DNA of 38,839 nucleotides from SpSt-28 sp036824555 (GCA_036824555.1 DAISZX010000002.1:1-38839), one strand, 5' to 3'; positions 8,121 through 17,679 are shown, counted from the first letter of the stretch. Notes: generated by a model not told the origin, from the sequence alone. A program made the numbers and translations.

Positions 8121-8133
8121 AAATATAAATACT
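8121..8133. promoter_or_regulatory. Shared TATA element for two divergent leaderless genes
   Basis: The 53-bp spacer between divergent starts at 8098 and 8152 holds one clear A/T element, AAATATAAATACT. Its centre (about 8126-8127) is 28 nt from one ATG and 26 nt from the other, the usual TATA-to-start distance in archaea. One element therefore seems to serve both genes, each as a leaderless mRNA. Confidence 0.55.
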
Positions 8134-8151
8134 TTAGAGGTAATATACCTT

Positions 8152-8793
8152 ATGAAATGGAAAATAATATTGTTAATTTCTTTGATAGCTTTATTAACCG
8201 GATTATTGCTATTTAGAACTCCAAAATTTCCCACCTTTCCATCAATAACCGGCCTCTTTTATAAAATTCTTTCATCTCAAAAACTCACAAATTTCAATTT
8301 ATATATTGACTCTATTAAAACTCCCCAAACATTTAATTTACTCAATACAACTTTCATAGTAGATGGAATATGTTTGACGCCGATAAATATGGGAAAGGTG
8401 TCCATACAATTAGCTAATTTGCCCTGTAAAATAGAGATGTATTCACCGTTTGGTATTATTAAGGTTGTTGGAAAAAACATCTATGTGGAAGCAACTTCCC
8501 CCCTTATAAGGATTAACGGTATTGACTATATTTCGAGCGATAAAGTTGTATTTGAGTTGAGCGTTAATTCGCTTCAAACAAATGTCTTTGCTCAAAGCCT
8601 TAGTTTTAGAGGATTTAAAGGTAGATTCGAGAAGCTTTTAGATAATGCTATTTCTACTATTGTTCACTTCCCTCCATGTGAAGGAATCGAGCTCCTCGAT
8701 TTTAGCGGAGCACTAACCATCGAAGAGGAAACAGTAATTACAGGAAGTGCAAGAGTAAGCTACTGGTGTGAGAATGTTAAGATCAAAGTATGA
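8152..8793 (+). CDS. Membrane-anchored or secreted protein, unknown
   Basis: 213 residues. An N-terminal signal peptide or anchor (MKWKIILLISLIALLTGLLL) is followed by an extracytoplasmic domain rich in beta-strand patterns, with few charged residues and a handful of cysteines (GICLTP, LPCKIE, PPCEGIE, YWCENV). I do not recognise the family. It shares a bidirectional promoter with the DUF1512 gene, and its end overlaps the start of the NYN-domain gene by 20 bp, so those two are probably one operon although one is exported and the other cytosolic. Confidence 0.65.
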   Translation: MKWKIILLISLIALLTGLLLFRTPKFPTFPSITGLFYKILSSQKLTNFNLYIDSIKTPQTFNLLNTTFIVDGICLTPINMGKVSIQLANLPCKIEMYSPFGIIKVVGKNIYVEATSPLIRINGIDYISSDKVVFELSVNSLQTNVFAQSLSFRGFKGRFEKLLDNAISTIVHFPPCEGIELLDFSGALTIEEETVITGSARVSYWCENVKIKV

Positions 8794-9223
8794 ACCAGAA
8801 AACATAGCTCTTTTCATAGATGGACCAAACATGCTCAGAAAGGAATTCTCTATAGACCTGAGAGAACTCAAGAAGAGGGTTTCTAGGTATGGTAGGTTAG
8901 TAATTGCTAAGGTTTTTATAAATCAGTTTGCGCCAGAAAAACTTATAGAGGCAATTATAAATGAAGGATTTGAACCTAGAGTAGTCCTTGCGAGAAAAGA
9001 GGATGAGGGAAATGATGTTGATGTTGCTTTGGCTGTTGAGGCGATGGAAGCTATTTTAACGAAAGAAATTCAAATAATTGCCTTAGCTACAAGAGATGCA
9101 GATTTTCTACCTTTAATACAAAAAGCGAAAGAATATGGTAAGAAGGTTATAGTTTTTGGGGCAGAGCCTGGGTTTTCTTCTAGCTTAAAAAACTCTGCAG
9201 ATGTAGTAGAAATTTTAGCCTAA
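8774..9223 (+). CDS. NYN-domain (LabA/DUF88-like) predicted RNase
   Basis: About 149 residues covering a single NYN domain, a PIN-like nuclease fold. The acidic sites are visible: IALFIDGPNML, EGNDVDVALAVEAM and ATRDADFLPLIQKA, followed by the closing strand KKVIVFGAEPG. These residues are expected to bind Mg2+ for RNA cleavage. Archaeal single-domain members are common but their substrate is not established. A GTG start at 8768 is possible; ATG at 8774 is preferred by start-codon type. It overlaps the upstream membrane-protein gene. The convergent gatE gene overlaps its 3' end by 9 bp. Confidence 0.85.
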   Translation: MLRSKYEPENIALFIDGPNMLRKEFSIDLRELKKRVSRYGRLVIAKVFINQFAPEKLIEAIINEGFEPRVVLARKEDEGNDVDVALAVEAMEAILTKEIQIIALATRDADFLPLIQKAKEYGKKVIVFGAEPGFSSSLKNSADVVEILA

Positions 9224-10648
9224 ATCTTTTATCATTTCTATAACTTCAGATATGTTTGCTCTTCCTCTAACCTTAGAAAGAACAATCCCAATTAATTTTT
9301 TCTTATCGATAACCTCTTTCTTCGTTTCTTCAATTATCTTAATAATTTCCTCTCTTGTTAATGGAGTTAGTCCAAGCTCTTTAATCGCTTCCTCTGCCCT
9401 TTTACCCTCATTCATTTTCTTAAGCACATCATAGGCTGCTTCCTTGAAAAGGATACCTCTATTCATTGCATCAAAAAATTCGATTAGTTCTTTTTCAGTA
9501 AGCTTAATTTCTATTTTTTCCTTTCTTTCTATCTCCTTAAGAGTTGCCGATAAGATGCTTGCAATAACGGTAGGCTCAATTTTTGGAAAAGATTTTACTA
9601 AGGTTTCAAAAAAGAAAAAGTACTCAGATTTTAACAAGCTATCTATTAAGCTTTTAGAAAGTTTGTATTCCTTTTCATACCTTTCTATTCTCTTGTTTAT
9701 TGGTTCTGGGACTTCCAAGTTTTTAATGAAATCTTCTGTTTTTATTGGCTTTATATCAGTTTCTGGGTACATTCTTTCTGCTCCTGGCAATGGTCTCAAG
9801 AATTCGGTTGAACCATCTTCATTCGCTACTCTCGTCTCTTTCTTAACTTTTTCTCCTTTTCGTATTAATTCTAATTGCCTTTCAACCTCTTTTTCTATAA
9901 CCTTTGAAATTAACCCTAATCTTTGCACCCCCTTTATTTCAACTCTTTCACCACCTCTTATAGAGACATTAACATCCTGCCTGATAGCACCTATATGTCT
10001 CTTAATTTTTCCTGTAGAAGAGGCTATTAAAAAAATCTGATAAGCTATTTCTTCTATATCTTTTGGCTCAAAACCCTCTATAGTTCCAGTATCAATCTCC
10101 ACAAGCGGTATTCCAAGCCTATTTAGCTTGTAGTAAACATTTCCATCCTCTTCTCTATCTATCGCCGCTGCATCTTCTTCTAAACAAACTTGAGTTATAG
10201 GAATTATATTACCTTTGAATTCGAAGTAACCATCAAATCCAACAATCATCGTTCTTTGAAAACCTGAAGTATTGCTACCATCTATAACAGTCTTTCTCAT
10301 TACAAAAACATAGTCTGGAATTTTGCAGTTAAATAACTTAGCAATTTGGAACGCTATTCTTAATGCATCTTCATTTGGATTGAATGGTGGCTCCTCATCT
10401 AACTCTACAAGGCAACATTCGTTCCTGAATATTTCGTAAAAGAATGTTCTATTTTTTAGATATTCAAATTGAGCAGCAACATCTATTTCACCTAACTCAC
10501 TAGCTACAGGATGCAACTTTCTTTTTATTATTCCTATTGCCTCTTTTTCTTTCACACTAGAAGAGCAATTGCAAAATAGTTTTTTATTTATATCCAGTTG
10601 AAAGTGAATTTCCAATCCAACTTTTAAACCCAGCTCTTTATAGTTCAT
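9215..10648 (-). CDS. gatE: Glu-tRNA(Gln) amidotransferase subunit E, short form
   Basis: 477 residues. With GatD it converts Glu-tRNA(Gln) to Gln-tRNA(Gln). The kinase/amidotransferase core has KVGLEIHFQLD, HPVASELGEID, KTVIDGSNTSGFQRT and EEDAAAIDREEDG. The family marker TEFLRPLPGAERMYPETD (281-298) identifies GatE rather than GatB. The C-terminal YqeY-like tail ends the protein. GatE is usually about 620 residues because an AspRS-like GAD domain interrupts it just before TEFLRPLPGA. Here residues 262-280 (IRKGEKVKKETRVANEDGS) bridge that point directly, so the insertion is absent. The ATG overlaps the gatD stop as ATGA, indicating translational coupling. Confidence 0.93.
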   Translation of the reverse strand: MNYKELGLKVGLEIHFQLDINKKLFCNCSSSVKEKEAIGIIKRKLHPVASELGEIDVAAQFEYLKNRTFFYEIFRNECCLVELDEEPPFNPNEDALRIAFQIAKLFNCKIPDYVFVMRKTVIDGSNTSGFQRTMIVGFDGYFEFKGNIIPITQVCLEEDAAAIDREEDGNVYYKLNRLGIPLVEIDTGTIEGFEPKDIEEIAYQIFLIASSTGKIKRHIGAIRQDVNVSIRGGERVEIKGVQRLGLISKVIEKEVERQLELIRKGEKVKKETRVANEDGSTEFLRPLPGAERMYPETDIKPIKTEDFIKNLEVPEPINKRIERYEKEYKLSKSLIDSLLKSEYFFFFETLVKSFPKIEPTVIASILSATLKEIERKEKIEIKLTEKELIEFFDAMNRGILFKEAAYDVLKKMNEGKRAEEAIKELGLTPLTREEIIKIIEETKKEVIDKKKLIGIVLSKVRGRANISEVIEMIKDLG

Positions 10649-11955
10649 AATTCACTCCTCTCGCTTATTTCTCCCGAAATATTCTTCAGCATCAAATTCT
10701 TTATTTCATTCATATCTCTTGTATGTCCTAAAACGAACATCAGTTTCACTAATGCAGTTTCAATAGTCCAATCGCAAAGATTTCCTATAACTCCCGCTTT
10801 TTCTAATATTCTTCCAGTCGAGTAAACGTTCATATTAAGCCTACCATATATCGTTTGTGGGGCAAACACAATTGGTATACCACTTTCTATTAATTCTTTT
10901 ATTGTTGGTAGAAAACTTTTAGCCAATTTATCATTCCCAGGATTCACTCCAACATGCCCCAAACCAGTTGCAGCTATTACTATGCCTTCATAGTATTTGC
11001 CCATCTCTTTAAGTACTTCTGGCTTAGCCCCAGGATGGAAATAGAAAATACCAACATTTGGATTAATGTTTATGTCTAATCTAAAACTTCTATTTTTATC
11101 TCTTTTCCTGAAATTTTCTGTCAAATATTCTATCTTTTTCTCAAAATAATTTACTCTAGCAAGTGGCAGTACATTTATTGATTTGAATGCATCTCTTCTA
11201 CTAGTATGCATTTTTCTGACTCTTGTGCCCCTATGAATTGCACAATACTCATCGCTTATATTTTCATGCATGCAAACAACTACTTCAGCTATTTCTCCTT
11301 TTGCTGCAAACAAAACTGCTGACACCAAATTTATTCTGTTGTCACTACTACCTCTATCGCTACTTCTTTGTGCTCCAACCAAAACTACTGGTACTGGCAA
11401 ATCTTGTAGCATGAAGCTTAAGGCAGCACTTGTATAATGCATTGTGTCTGTTCCATGCATAAGTACAACACCATCGACACCACTCTCGATTTCTTTAGCA
11501 ACCTCTTGGGCAATGATTTTCCAATGTTCTGGTTGCATATCTTCGCTAAATAAATCGAAAAGTTTTCTTGATCTTATATTTGCAATTTCCTCTATCTCTG
11601 GAAAAAGTTCAATTAGATCTTCTGGAGAAAAGGACGGAAAAACTGCTCCAGTTCTATACTCTACTCTACTTGCTATCGTTCCGCCGCAAGCTAGTATTGC
11701 TACTGTTGGTTTTCTAGCATCAATTTCCTTCTTTTCTCTTCTTTCTAAAAGTTTGTTCTCCTTCTTTTCTACCAATTCTACTTTCATTCCTTCTTTAAAC
11801 TTTATTCCTACGTTATACCCATTGTTCAATTTTAAAACAATAACATCCTTTTCTACAAACTCGTTTCTTGGCATTAAAATTCCTTCTAATGAGTCTACTC
11901 TTATTTTGTCTCCAACAGAAATTCCTTTATCTTTCAATATTTCGTATACATCCAT
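10645..11955 (-). CDS. gatD: Glu-tRNA(Gln) amidotransferase subunit D
   Basis: 436 residues, the normal GatD length. The first 85 residues form the N-terminal beta domain; from about residue 86 comes an L-asparaginase fold that releases ammonia from glutamine or asparagine. The catalytic Thr motifs are present: ACGGTIASRVEYRTGAV and VLMHGTDTMHYTSAALSF. Further family landmarks are VVLVGAQRSSDRGSSDNRIN and YEGIVIAATGLGHVG. The gene overlaps gatE by 4 bp and starts 33 bp after the preceding gene on the same strand. Archaea without GlnRS depend on GatDE to make Gln-tRNA, so this pair is expected to be essential. Confidence 0.95.
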   Translation of the reverse strand: MDVYEILKDKGISVGDKIRVDSLEGILMPRNEFVEKDVIVLKLNNGYNVGIKFKEGMKVELVEKKENKLLERREKKEIDARKPTVAILACGGTIASRVEYRTGAVFPSFSPEDLIELFPEIEEIANIRSRKLFDLFSEDMQPEHWKIIAQEVAKEIESGVDGVVLMHGTDTMHYTSAALSFMLQDLPVPVVLVGAQRSSDRGSSDNRINLVSAVLFAAKGEIAEVVVCMHENISDEYCAIHRGTRVRKMHTSRRDAFKSINVLPLARVNYFEKKIEYLTENFRKRDKNRSFRLDININPNVGIFYFHPGAKPEVLKEMGKYYEGIVIAATGLGHVGVNPGNDKLAKSFLPTIKELIESGIPIVFAPQTIYGRLNMNVYSTGRILEKAGVIGNLCDWTIETALVKLMFVLGHTRDMNEIKNLMLKNISGEISERSEL

Positions 11956-11988
11956 AACTATTCTTGTAAAAAAAGATAAAAAAGTCTA

Positions 11989-12730
11989 TCAGCCAAAAAC
12001 GAGAAAGCTCCACCAGGGCTTACTAATTGCTATTGTGCTCCCATCGACTGCTGAAATTTCATAGTTAATATTAACATTTATTGGAACAATTCCTATTAAT
12101 CTTCCTTGCTTCACCGCAGAAACTATGTAAACTGGCATATTCTCTTTCCTCTCTAACCTCATCTCTCTTACATGCTCCTTTATCTTAGCTCTCACTTTTT
12201 CTGGAGTTTCTTTTATCGTTTGATTAGTTTCAGCATCTTCTATCGTTTTGTTTCTTACCCTTATTGGTATCTTAGAGTTTACAACAGTTCCTTCCACATT
12301 TATTATCACAGTCTCGCCAGGCTCTATGGTTATATTCTTATTGTCAACACTTATCGTTACTCTTGTGACATTAACTAAAACGCTGTCTTCCCATCTTACA
12401 TGTCTCGCAACAACAACTTCTTTAATTTCTTCCATTCTTTCCATATTTATTTCGTGAATTCTTTCAACAAAATCTCTTACTAGCTCTTTTCTCTTCTCAT
12501 TATACTCTCTAATCACTTCAGCCAACTCCTTTTTAGTGAGATTTTGAGAGGTTATGTTATTTAGCATTTCTTCCCTCAAATTCTTCATTTCTTCTAAAAA
12601 TTCATTAACCGCTTGGGCTTTCTTTATTTTTGACTCAATTGCAATGAGTGGAACAGCTTTCATTGGTTGTGGGAAGCACTCTTTATGTTCTTCTTTCAAT
12701 CTTAGCAGCTCATCGAGCAATTCCTGGTAT
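11989..12730 (-). CDS. Partial protein of unknown function, 5' end in the gap
   Basis: The reading frame is open from the edge of the N run (first codons YQELLDELL) to the stop, about 246 residues; the true start lies in or beyond the gap. A charged helical region (about 40-105, coiled-coil-like) leads into a beta-rich segment with many N-x-S/T sequons (VNVTRVTISVDNKNITI), then a second charged helix. The tail ends AISKPWWSFLVFG, an aromatic C-terminus that could be a weak membrane contact. The sequons and the hydrophobic end suggest an exported protein, with any signal peptide in the missing part. The family is not recognised. It may be downstream of mcm in one transcript. Confidence 0.55.
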
Positions 12731-12830
12731 NNNNNNNNNNNNNNNNNNNNNNNNNNNNNNNNNNNNNNNNNNNNNNNNNNNNNNNNNNNNNNNNNNNNNN
12801 NNNNNNNNNNNNNNNNNNNNNNNNNNNNNN
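12731..12830. other. Assembly gap of exactly 100 N
   Basis: A run of 100 undetermined bases, the usual placeholder for a scaffold join of unknown length. It cuts the 3' end of mcm and the 5' end of the neighbouring gene. Any ORF drawn through it is artificial, and the true distance between the two sides is unknown. Confidence 0.98.
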
Positions 12831-14797
12831 CCCTCTTGTTGCATTTTTCTCAAAATTTCTTCTATATCTTCAATTCCACTGGCCTTAGCTTTTTTGACAA
12901 CATCATCAAAAGGTATCTCTTTTCCGTGGATTTTTTCCATCTCCTCTATAATTGTAATTATTGTTCTAATTTTGCTTCTTTGCATGGCAGTAGCTCTGGC
13001 GCCTTCTAGTCTATCAATATCTATTGTACCGGTCTCAAACTCGAATCCCAACTGTCTTAAAGAAATACTCATTAGTCTAATGGCTCTCAAAGCGTCTTCT
13101 TTCGTTACTTCCTCTCTTAGCTGAACTTTTGCTGAAGCTTCCGCCAATCTTATTAGAGCTTCATACTGTCTAAATGTGATAGAAACCGGAGCACCTTCAA
13201 CATATCTGCTTCTTAACTCTAGGAAAAATTTCTTGATTTCCTCTGCAGCCTCTTCACTCAACTTTGGATGACAATTTTTCCTAGCATAGGCTACATACTT
13301 TCTGAATATTTCAGGAGGAATTGGTGGCTCTACCTTTTCTCTTTCTAAATGCCTAGCTCTTATTATATGAGTTAAGATTTTTTCATCTATTTCCGGGTTT
13401 GGAACATCTCTCAAGGCGAACTTTAAATCAAACCTGCTTAAAATCGTTTCTGGAACTTCTATTTGTTCTTTTATTGGTAAATAAGGATCAAATCTACCAA
13501 ACTTAGGATTTCCGCCAGCCAATATAGAGGTTCTTGCAGGCAAAGTTGCTACTATATTAGCCTTAGCAACGGATATTTGACCAAGCTCCATTGCTTCATG
13601 CAAGGCTGCCATATCTTGCTTATCGATTTTTTCAAATTCATCGATTGCTAATAAAGATTTGTTGCATAGAACTAAAGCACCAGCTTCTAGAACCCACCCT
13701 CCAAACAACTCTTCATCTCTTGTAACAGTTGCTGTAATACCAACTCCAGTTATTCCTTTTCCGCTAACATATCTTGCTCTAGGTATTAATGTAGATGCAA
13801 CTTTCATTAGTTGACTTTTTGCAGTAGAAGGATCTCCGATCAACAAAATATGAATCTCCCCCCTTACTCTTGACCTATCCTTTTGAATATGCTCTTCTCC
13901 ACCAAATAGCTGTAGAGCTATCGCCAACTTAATGTCATCCAAACCATAAATTGCTGGAGCTATAGATGCAACAAGCTTTTCATAAATCTGAGGATCTCTC
14001 GCAAGCTCTATAATTTTTTTCTCATCCTCTTCGCTAATTTCTATCTCTTCCCATTCAGTCTCTACGCTTTCAACATGAATAGCGTCCATATAAATTTCCA
14101 TTTGTCTTGAAATGCTGCCCTTTACTTTCCTAGGCAATTGTTTCAATATTCCGGTAACTTTAATTCTATTTCCTGGATCAGTTTTATATTGCATTTTTGG
14201 TGAGACCAAATCTTCCTTTAAATAAACTATCAAGTCAGAAGGTCTTTCTCCGCTAGTTATTTCAAAAGGTTCTTCTATTACAATCCATCTAGTATCGTAA
14301 AATTTTTCACTAATCTGTTTGAAACCCTTTTTATTTCCACAATTTGAGCAAACTTCTGGAGATTTTATAGCTCTTGCTTCTTGTTTAACTACTATAAACT
14401 CTCCACATGATGGGCATTGAAATGTTATTTCATATACTTCTGGTCTAACTTCACTTGCCCTTTTAACAATTCCGTCCACCACTAAAAGCTTGCCAATGTG
14501 TTCTGCTCTTAAATTCCTTATTCTTATGTTTCTATCTTCTGGCAAATTAAAGAATCTCAGATGAAACCTTTTTTCAACTAATAATGGATCTATTTCTCCT
14601 AAGGAGCTCTCAACATTATTCAAAACCTCTTCTGGATTTTCAAGAAAATAATCAGCGAGTTCTACATCATACTTTTCCAATTCTCTAAAATCTATTTCTA
14701 CCGAAGATTTACCTTCAGCAAGAGCTAACAAAATCTTTTCTTTACAAACGTCTTCAAGAAAGGTTAAGAACTTCTCGACAAGCCTATCTTTTTCCAT
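12831..14797 (-). CDS. mcm: Replicative helicase MCM, 3' end lost in the gap
   Basis: 655 full residues are visible. MCM forms the hexameric 3'-5' helicase at the archaeal fork. The N-terminal domain has a zinc site (C128, C131, C150, C153) in an OB fold. The AAA+ core has Walker A GDPSTAKSQ (321-329), Walker B LLAIDEFEK (382-390), sensor 1 AGGNP (427-431) and arginine finger LSRFD (453-457). The C-terminal winged helix runs to EEILRKMQQE at the gap edge, so probably only 10-20 residues are missing. No intein interrupts the ATPase motifs, a common insertion site. ATG at 14797 follows an 80-bp spacer with A/T-rich promoter-like sequence; TBP lies upstream on the same strand. Confidence 0.95.
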
Positions 14798-14876
14798 GTG
14801 GAAATTTAGAAACCTATTTAAATACTTTGGTTTAAAAAGTGCGAAAATTTGAAAAATGGGAAAAATTTATATAAAG

Positions 14877-15422
14877 TTACTCCTCTAGAGCTTTAATCTC
14901 TTTTAGCTCTTTATAAACCTTCTCTATAGCCTTCTTTATTTCCTCTATCTTTCTTGTGCCGGTACAAACAATTTTCCCGGAGCTGAAAAAAAGAAAAGCG
15001 ACCTTTGGATCTTCCATTCTATAAACTACTCCTGGGAACTGTTCTGGCTCGTATTCTGTGTTTTCTAATTCAAAAGCTATCTTATCTAGGTTCACCTTTT
15101 CTTTGAATTTTGCAGAGGCTACTATATTCTGAATTTCTACCTTATAATTTGATGGAATTCTGATGCCAGCCTTTCTAATCTTTTTGAAAATCAGCTGTAT
15201 AGCTTTTTTTAATTCTGCCATGCTTCTACTGCCAGTGCAAACTATTTTACCAGAACTGAATATTAGGGCAGCTGCTTTTGGATCTTTCATTCTATAAACC
15301 ACTCCCGGGAACTGTTCGGGCTCATACTCAGTGCTTTCGTCCAATAATTTTGTTAGAGGTATTTTTACCCCAAGGGAAATAGAAGCTACTATATTTTCAA
15401 CTTTAAGGTCAAAGTCTGGCAT
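14877..15422 (-). CDS. tbp: TATA-box binding protein
   Basis: 181 residues made of two direct repeats of the TBP saddle. Repeat 1 (about 8-90) contains YEPEQFPGVVYRMKDPKAAA and FSSGKIVCTGSRS; repeat 2 (about 98-178) contains YEPEQFPGVVYRMEDPKVAF and FSSGKIVCTGTRK. It recruits TFB and RNA polymerase to the TATA boxes seen across this window. The strong similarity of the repeats is typical of archaeal TBP. A GGTGA ribosome-binding site lies 6 nt before the ATG. It sits between the nuclease gene and mcm on the same strand. Confidence 0.97.
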   Translation of the reverse strand: MPDFDLKVENIVASISLGVKIPLTKLLDESTEYEPEQFPGVVYRMKDPKAAALIFSSGKIVCTGSRSMAELKKAIQLIFKKIRKAGIRIPSNYKVEIQNIVASAKFKEKVNLDKIAFELENTEYEPEQFPGVVYRMEDPKVAFLFFSSGKIVCTGTRKIEEIKKAIEKVYKELKEIKALEE

Positions 15423-15468
15423 GATTTCACCTTTTTAAATATTGCTTTTTGTCCTTTTATCTTTATTT

Positions 15469-15900
15469 CTAGAATTGGAGAAGGAAGTTGTTTAACTTAA
15501 ATAATGGAACTATATACACCCCATCATGCTCATAAAAGCACTCATCTAAAAGTGTTACTATTATTGGTATAATCTTTTTATTCCTACCTAGCAAAGTATT
15601 CTGAAGTTCTTTCATCCTTTCCAAATTTTTCTCAGCCGCTTTTTTAAGGGAACTTATCTTGTATCTGCCCTTACCCCACTGTTTGCAATCCACAATAAAC
15701 ACCAAATCTCTCTTTTCCGCTAAAATATCTATCTCAAATCTTTTGCTCGTTTTAAATACAAAGTTCTTCCTTGTTTTAAATCCGTGAGTTTTAAAAATTT
15801 CTTCTATTTTTTCCTCAAATTCTTTCCAACTAATAATGGAAAAAATATCTTCCAAATCTTTTCCTTCTCTAACAAGATTTTCTATTTCTTCAAGCTTCAT
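15469..15900 (-). CDS. PD-(D/E)xK (Mrr/Holliday resolvase-like) nuclease
   Basis: 143 residues. After an N-terminal helical segment the nuclease core shows the restriction-endonuclease signature: EEKIEEIFKTHGF helix, FEIDILAEKR with Asp58, and VDCKQWGKG with Asp71-x-Lys73. These acidic residues and the lysine would bind Mg2+ for DNA cleavage. The following KKAAEKNLERMKEL helix and a strand IIPIIVTLLD complete the fold. No methyltransferase or specificity subunit is adjacent, so a repair or housekeeping role is more likely than restriction. Its gene is followed by tbp and mcm on the same strand and starts 44 bp from the divergent rnhB. Confidence 0.78.
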   Translation of the reverse strand: MKLEEIENLVREGKDLEDIFSIISWKEFEEKIEEIFKTHGFKTRKNFVFKTSKRFEIDILAEKRDLVFIVDCKQWGKGRYKISSLKKAAEKNLERMKELQNTLLGRNKKIIPIIVTLLDECFYEHDGVYIVPLFKLNNFLLQF

Positions 15901-15944
15901 ATTAATTTTACTCGAAACAAAAAGAATATGTATAAGGTGAACGA

Positions 15945-16697
15945 ATGATAATTGCAGGCATAGATGAGGCAGGAAGAGGGGCTGTTATAGGGCCGATGGT
16001 GATAGCAGGAGTTTCTATAGATAGCAAGAACTATAAAAAGTTAAAGGATATTGGTGTTAGAGATTCGAAGGAGCTTACTTCAAAGAAGAGAGAAGAGATG
16101 TTTAACCAAATAGAAGCTATAGCTAAGCAAGTTGTTGCAATTAAAGTTTCCGCATGCAAAATTTCTTCTTTCAAGGCTAAAGGGATAAATCTCGATAAGT
16201 TAGAGGCAATGAAGATAGCTGAAATAATAAACGTTATAGAGGCTGATAAAATATATGTAGATTCTATAGAGCAAAATTGTGAAAAATTTGAGAAAATGAT
16301 AAGGGAGTTTTTGCATGAAGATAAAAGAAACGTTAAGCTCGTTGTAAAAAACTATTTAGATGAAAGCGTTCCAATTGTTTCTGCCGCCTCCATAGTTGCT
16401 AAAGTTGTTAGGGATAGGGAGATAGAGGAGATTAAAAAGATGGTGAACTTTGATTTTGGAGTTGGTTATTCTCATGATGAGAGAACAAGAGAATTCATCG
16501 AAAGAATTTTGCAGACAGAGGAAGAGCCGCCAAGATATTTAAGAATTCATTGGGAAACCGTAGAAAGTATAGCAAATAAGTTGTTAGAGGAAAACAAAAA
16601 GGTTAAAAAATGGGTTCTGACAGAAGTTCTAAAAAAAGATTCATGGCAAAAGAAAATAAAAGATTTCTTTGTAAGAAAAATTATTGGTGAGAAGTGA
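15945..16697 (+). CDS. rnhB: Ribonuclease HII
   Basis: 250 residues. It cuts RNA in RNA-DNA hybrids and removes misincorporated ribonucleotides. The active-site motif GIDEAGRGAVIGPMVI supplies Asp7 and Glu8; Asp106 (KIYVDSIEQ) and Asp157 (VAKVVRDREI) complete the set. The block SVPIVSAASIVAKVVRD is typical of the family. Archaeal RNase HII is usually about 210-220 residues; this one has a basic C-terminal extension of some 40 residues (about 210-250), which may help bind nucleic acid. Its stop overlaps the ATG of the next small membrane protein (TGATG), implying coupling. Confidence 0.94.
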   Translation: MIIAGIDEAGRGAVIGPMVIAGVSIDSKNYKKLKDIGVRDSKELTSKKREEMFNQIEAIAKQVVAIKVSACKISSFKAKGINLDKLEAMKIAEIINVIEADKIYVDSIEQNCEKFEKMIREFLHEDKRNVKLVVKNYLDESVPIVSAASIVAKVVRDREIEEIKKMVNFDFGVGYSHDERTREFIERILQTEEEPPRYLRIHWETVESIANKLLEENKKVKKWVLTEVLKKDSWQKKIKDFFVRKIIGEK

Positions 16698-16933
16698 TGG
16701 TAGCTGAGAAATTGGTAATAGGCATAACTTTTCTACTCGGAGTTTTTTCAGGCATAATTTCATTTTTCTCGGATGGTTTTTTCCTTGCGCTTTCCATTTC
16801 CATTGCTATCTACTTTTCAACTTATCTTGCCTTTAGAAGCGTAATGGATTTGGAACGTTTCATAAAAGAAACATCAATAGGATATTTTGGTTTATGGTTT
16901 ATAACTTGGACTTTGTTGATTAATTTGCTTTAA
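16697..16933 (+). CDS. Small two- to three-helix membrane protein
   Basis: 78 residues with hydrophobic helices at about 6-24, 27-46 and 62-78. The last helix, GYFGLWFITWTLLINL, resembles that of archaeal EMC6-like small membrane proteins, whose eukaryotic counterpart is part of a membrane-protein insertion complex; this is a tentative resemblance by eye. The ATG overlaps the rnhB stop. An upstream GTG at 16694 is in frame but less likely. A metallophosphoesterase follows 29 bp downstream. Confidence 0.6.
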   Translation: MVAEKLVIGITFLLGVFSGIISFFSDGFFLALSISIAIYFSTYLAFRSVMDLERFIKETSIGYFGLWFITWTLLINLL

Positions 16934-16962
16934 ATTTTTAGCAAAATAATGCAATTAAATGT

Positions 16963-17679
16963 ATGAAGATTTTGGCCTGTTCTGATGTTCACTCCCCAAT
17001 TTTTTATCATGAGTTTCTAAGATCTCTAGAATCGTTTAGCGAAAACGTTGACTTGATTATTTTTGCTGGAGATATGGTGGAGAGAGATTCGGTAGAGAGG
17101 GAAATTGAGGAGTACAAAAAAATATACAATTCATTCTTTGGAAAAATTTTTGCTCAGATTGTTGCAGTCTTTGGAAATACTGAGTTTGAGGAATATAGAG
17201 AGATGATAAAAAAAGAGGTTAGTGGGATAAGGTTCTTGGATGATCAATATATAGAATTGAAAATTGGGGGAGAAAAAGTATTGATTTTTGGATCTACTGG
17301 AAGTTTGGATGAACCTACAAAATGGCAGAAATCTCATGTGCCAAATATAAAGCAAATTTATAAATCGAGAGTAGAGAAAGTAAGGTCTGTATTTAGAAAT
17401 TATGAGGGATTCAAGATATTGGTAACTCATTATGCTCCTACATATAAAACATTAGAGGGAGAGAATCCTCTTTTTTATCCGAATCTTGGTAGTGTTGAAA
17501 TGGAAAGAGTTGTTTTAGAAACAAAACCCAATTTAGTAATTCATGGCCATTCTCATCTTGGAAAAAAATTTGCTTGGTTAGATACTATTCCAATTTTTAA
17601 CGTTGCTTTTCCTGCAAATAAAAGCTTAGTATTAATAGATACGGAGAAAATAAAACCTGGTTTACAAAAGTTCTTCTGA
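16963..17679 (+). CDS. Calcineurin-like metallophosphoesterase
   Basis: 238 residues with the full two-metal phosphoesterase pattern: SDVHS (Asp8, His10), FAGDMVE (Asp37), FGNTE (Asn72), LVTHYAP and IHGHSH. The third motif is usually GNHE; here the His is Thr73 (GNTE). The family hydrolyses phosphodiesters or phosphomonoesters; the substrate cannot be read from the sequence. The protein has no signal peptide, so it is cytosolic. It probably ends the rnhB operon. The ribosomal protein L2 gene converges on it with a 1-bp gap. Confidence 0.87.
   Translation: MKILACSDVHSPIFYHEFLRSLESFSENVDLIIFAGDMVERDSVEREIEEYKKIYNSFFGKIFAQIVAVFGNTEFEEYREMIKKEVSGIRFLDDQYIELKIGGEKVLIFGSTGSLDEPTKWQKSHVPNIKQIYKSRVEKVRSVFRNYEGFKILVTHYAPTYKTLEGENPLFYPNLGSVEMERVVLETKPNLVIHGHSHLGKKFAWLDTIPIFNVAFPANKSLVLIDTEKIKPGLQKFF

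Noticed and set aside
9215..10648. GatB instead of GatE because of the short length
   Set aside because: The TEFLRPLPGA-type block, the GatD partner with an ATGA overlap and the YqeY-like tail identify GatE; only the insertion is missing.
12710..14797. One continuous ORF from mcm through the N run, ending IPGIAR
   Set aside because: The frame is open only because undetermined bases carry no stops. The gap is a placeholder, so mcm is treated as truncated at 12831.
12831..14797. Possible intein or intron in mcm
   Set aside because: The Walker A, Walker B, sensor and arginine-finger motifs follow at normal spacing, so nothing is inserted in the visible part.
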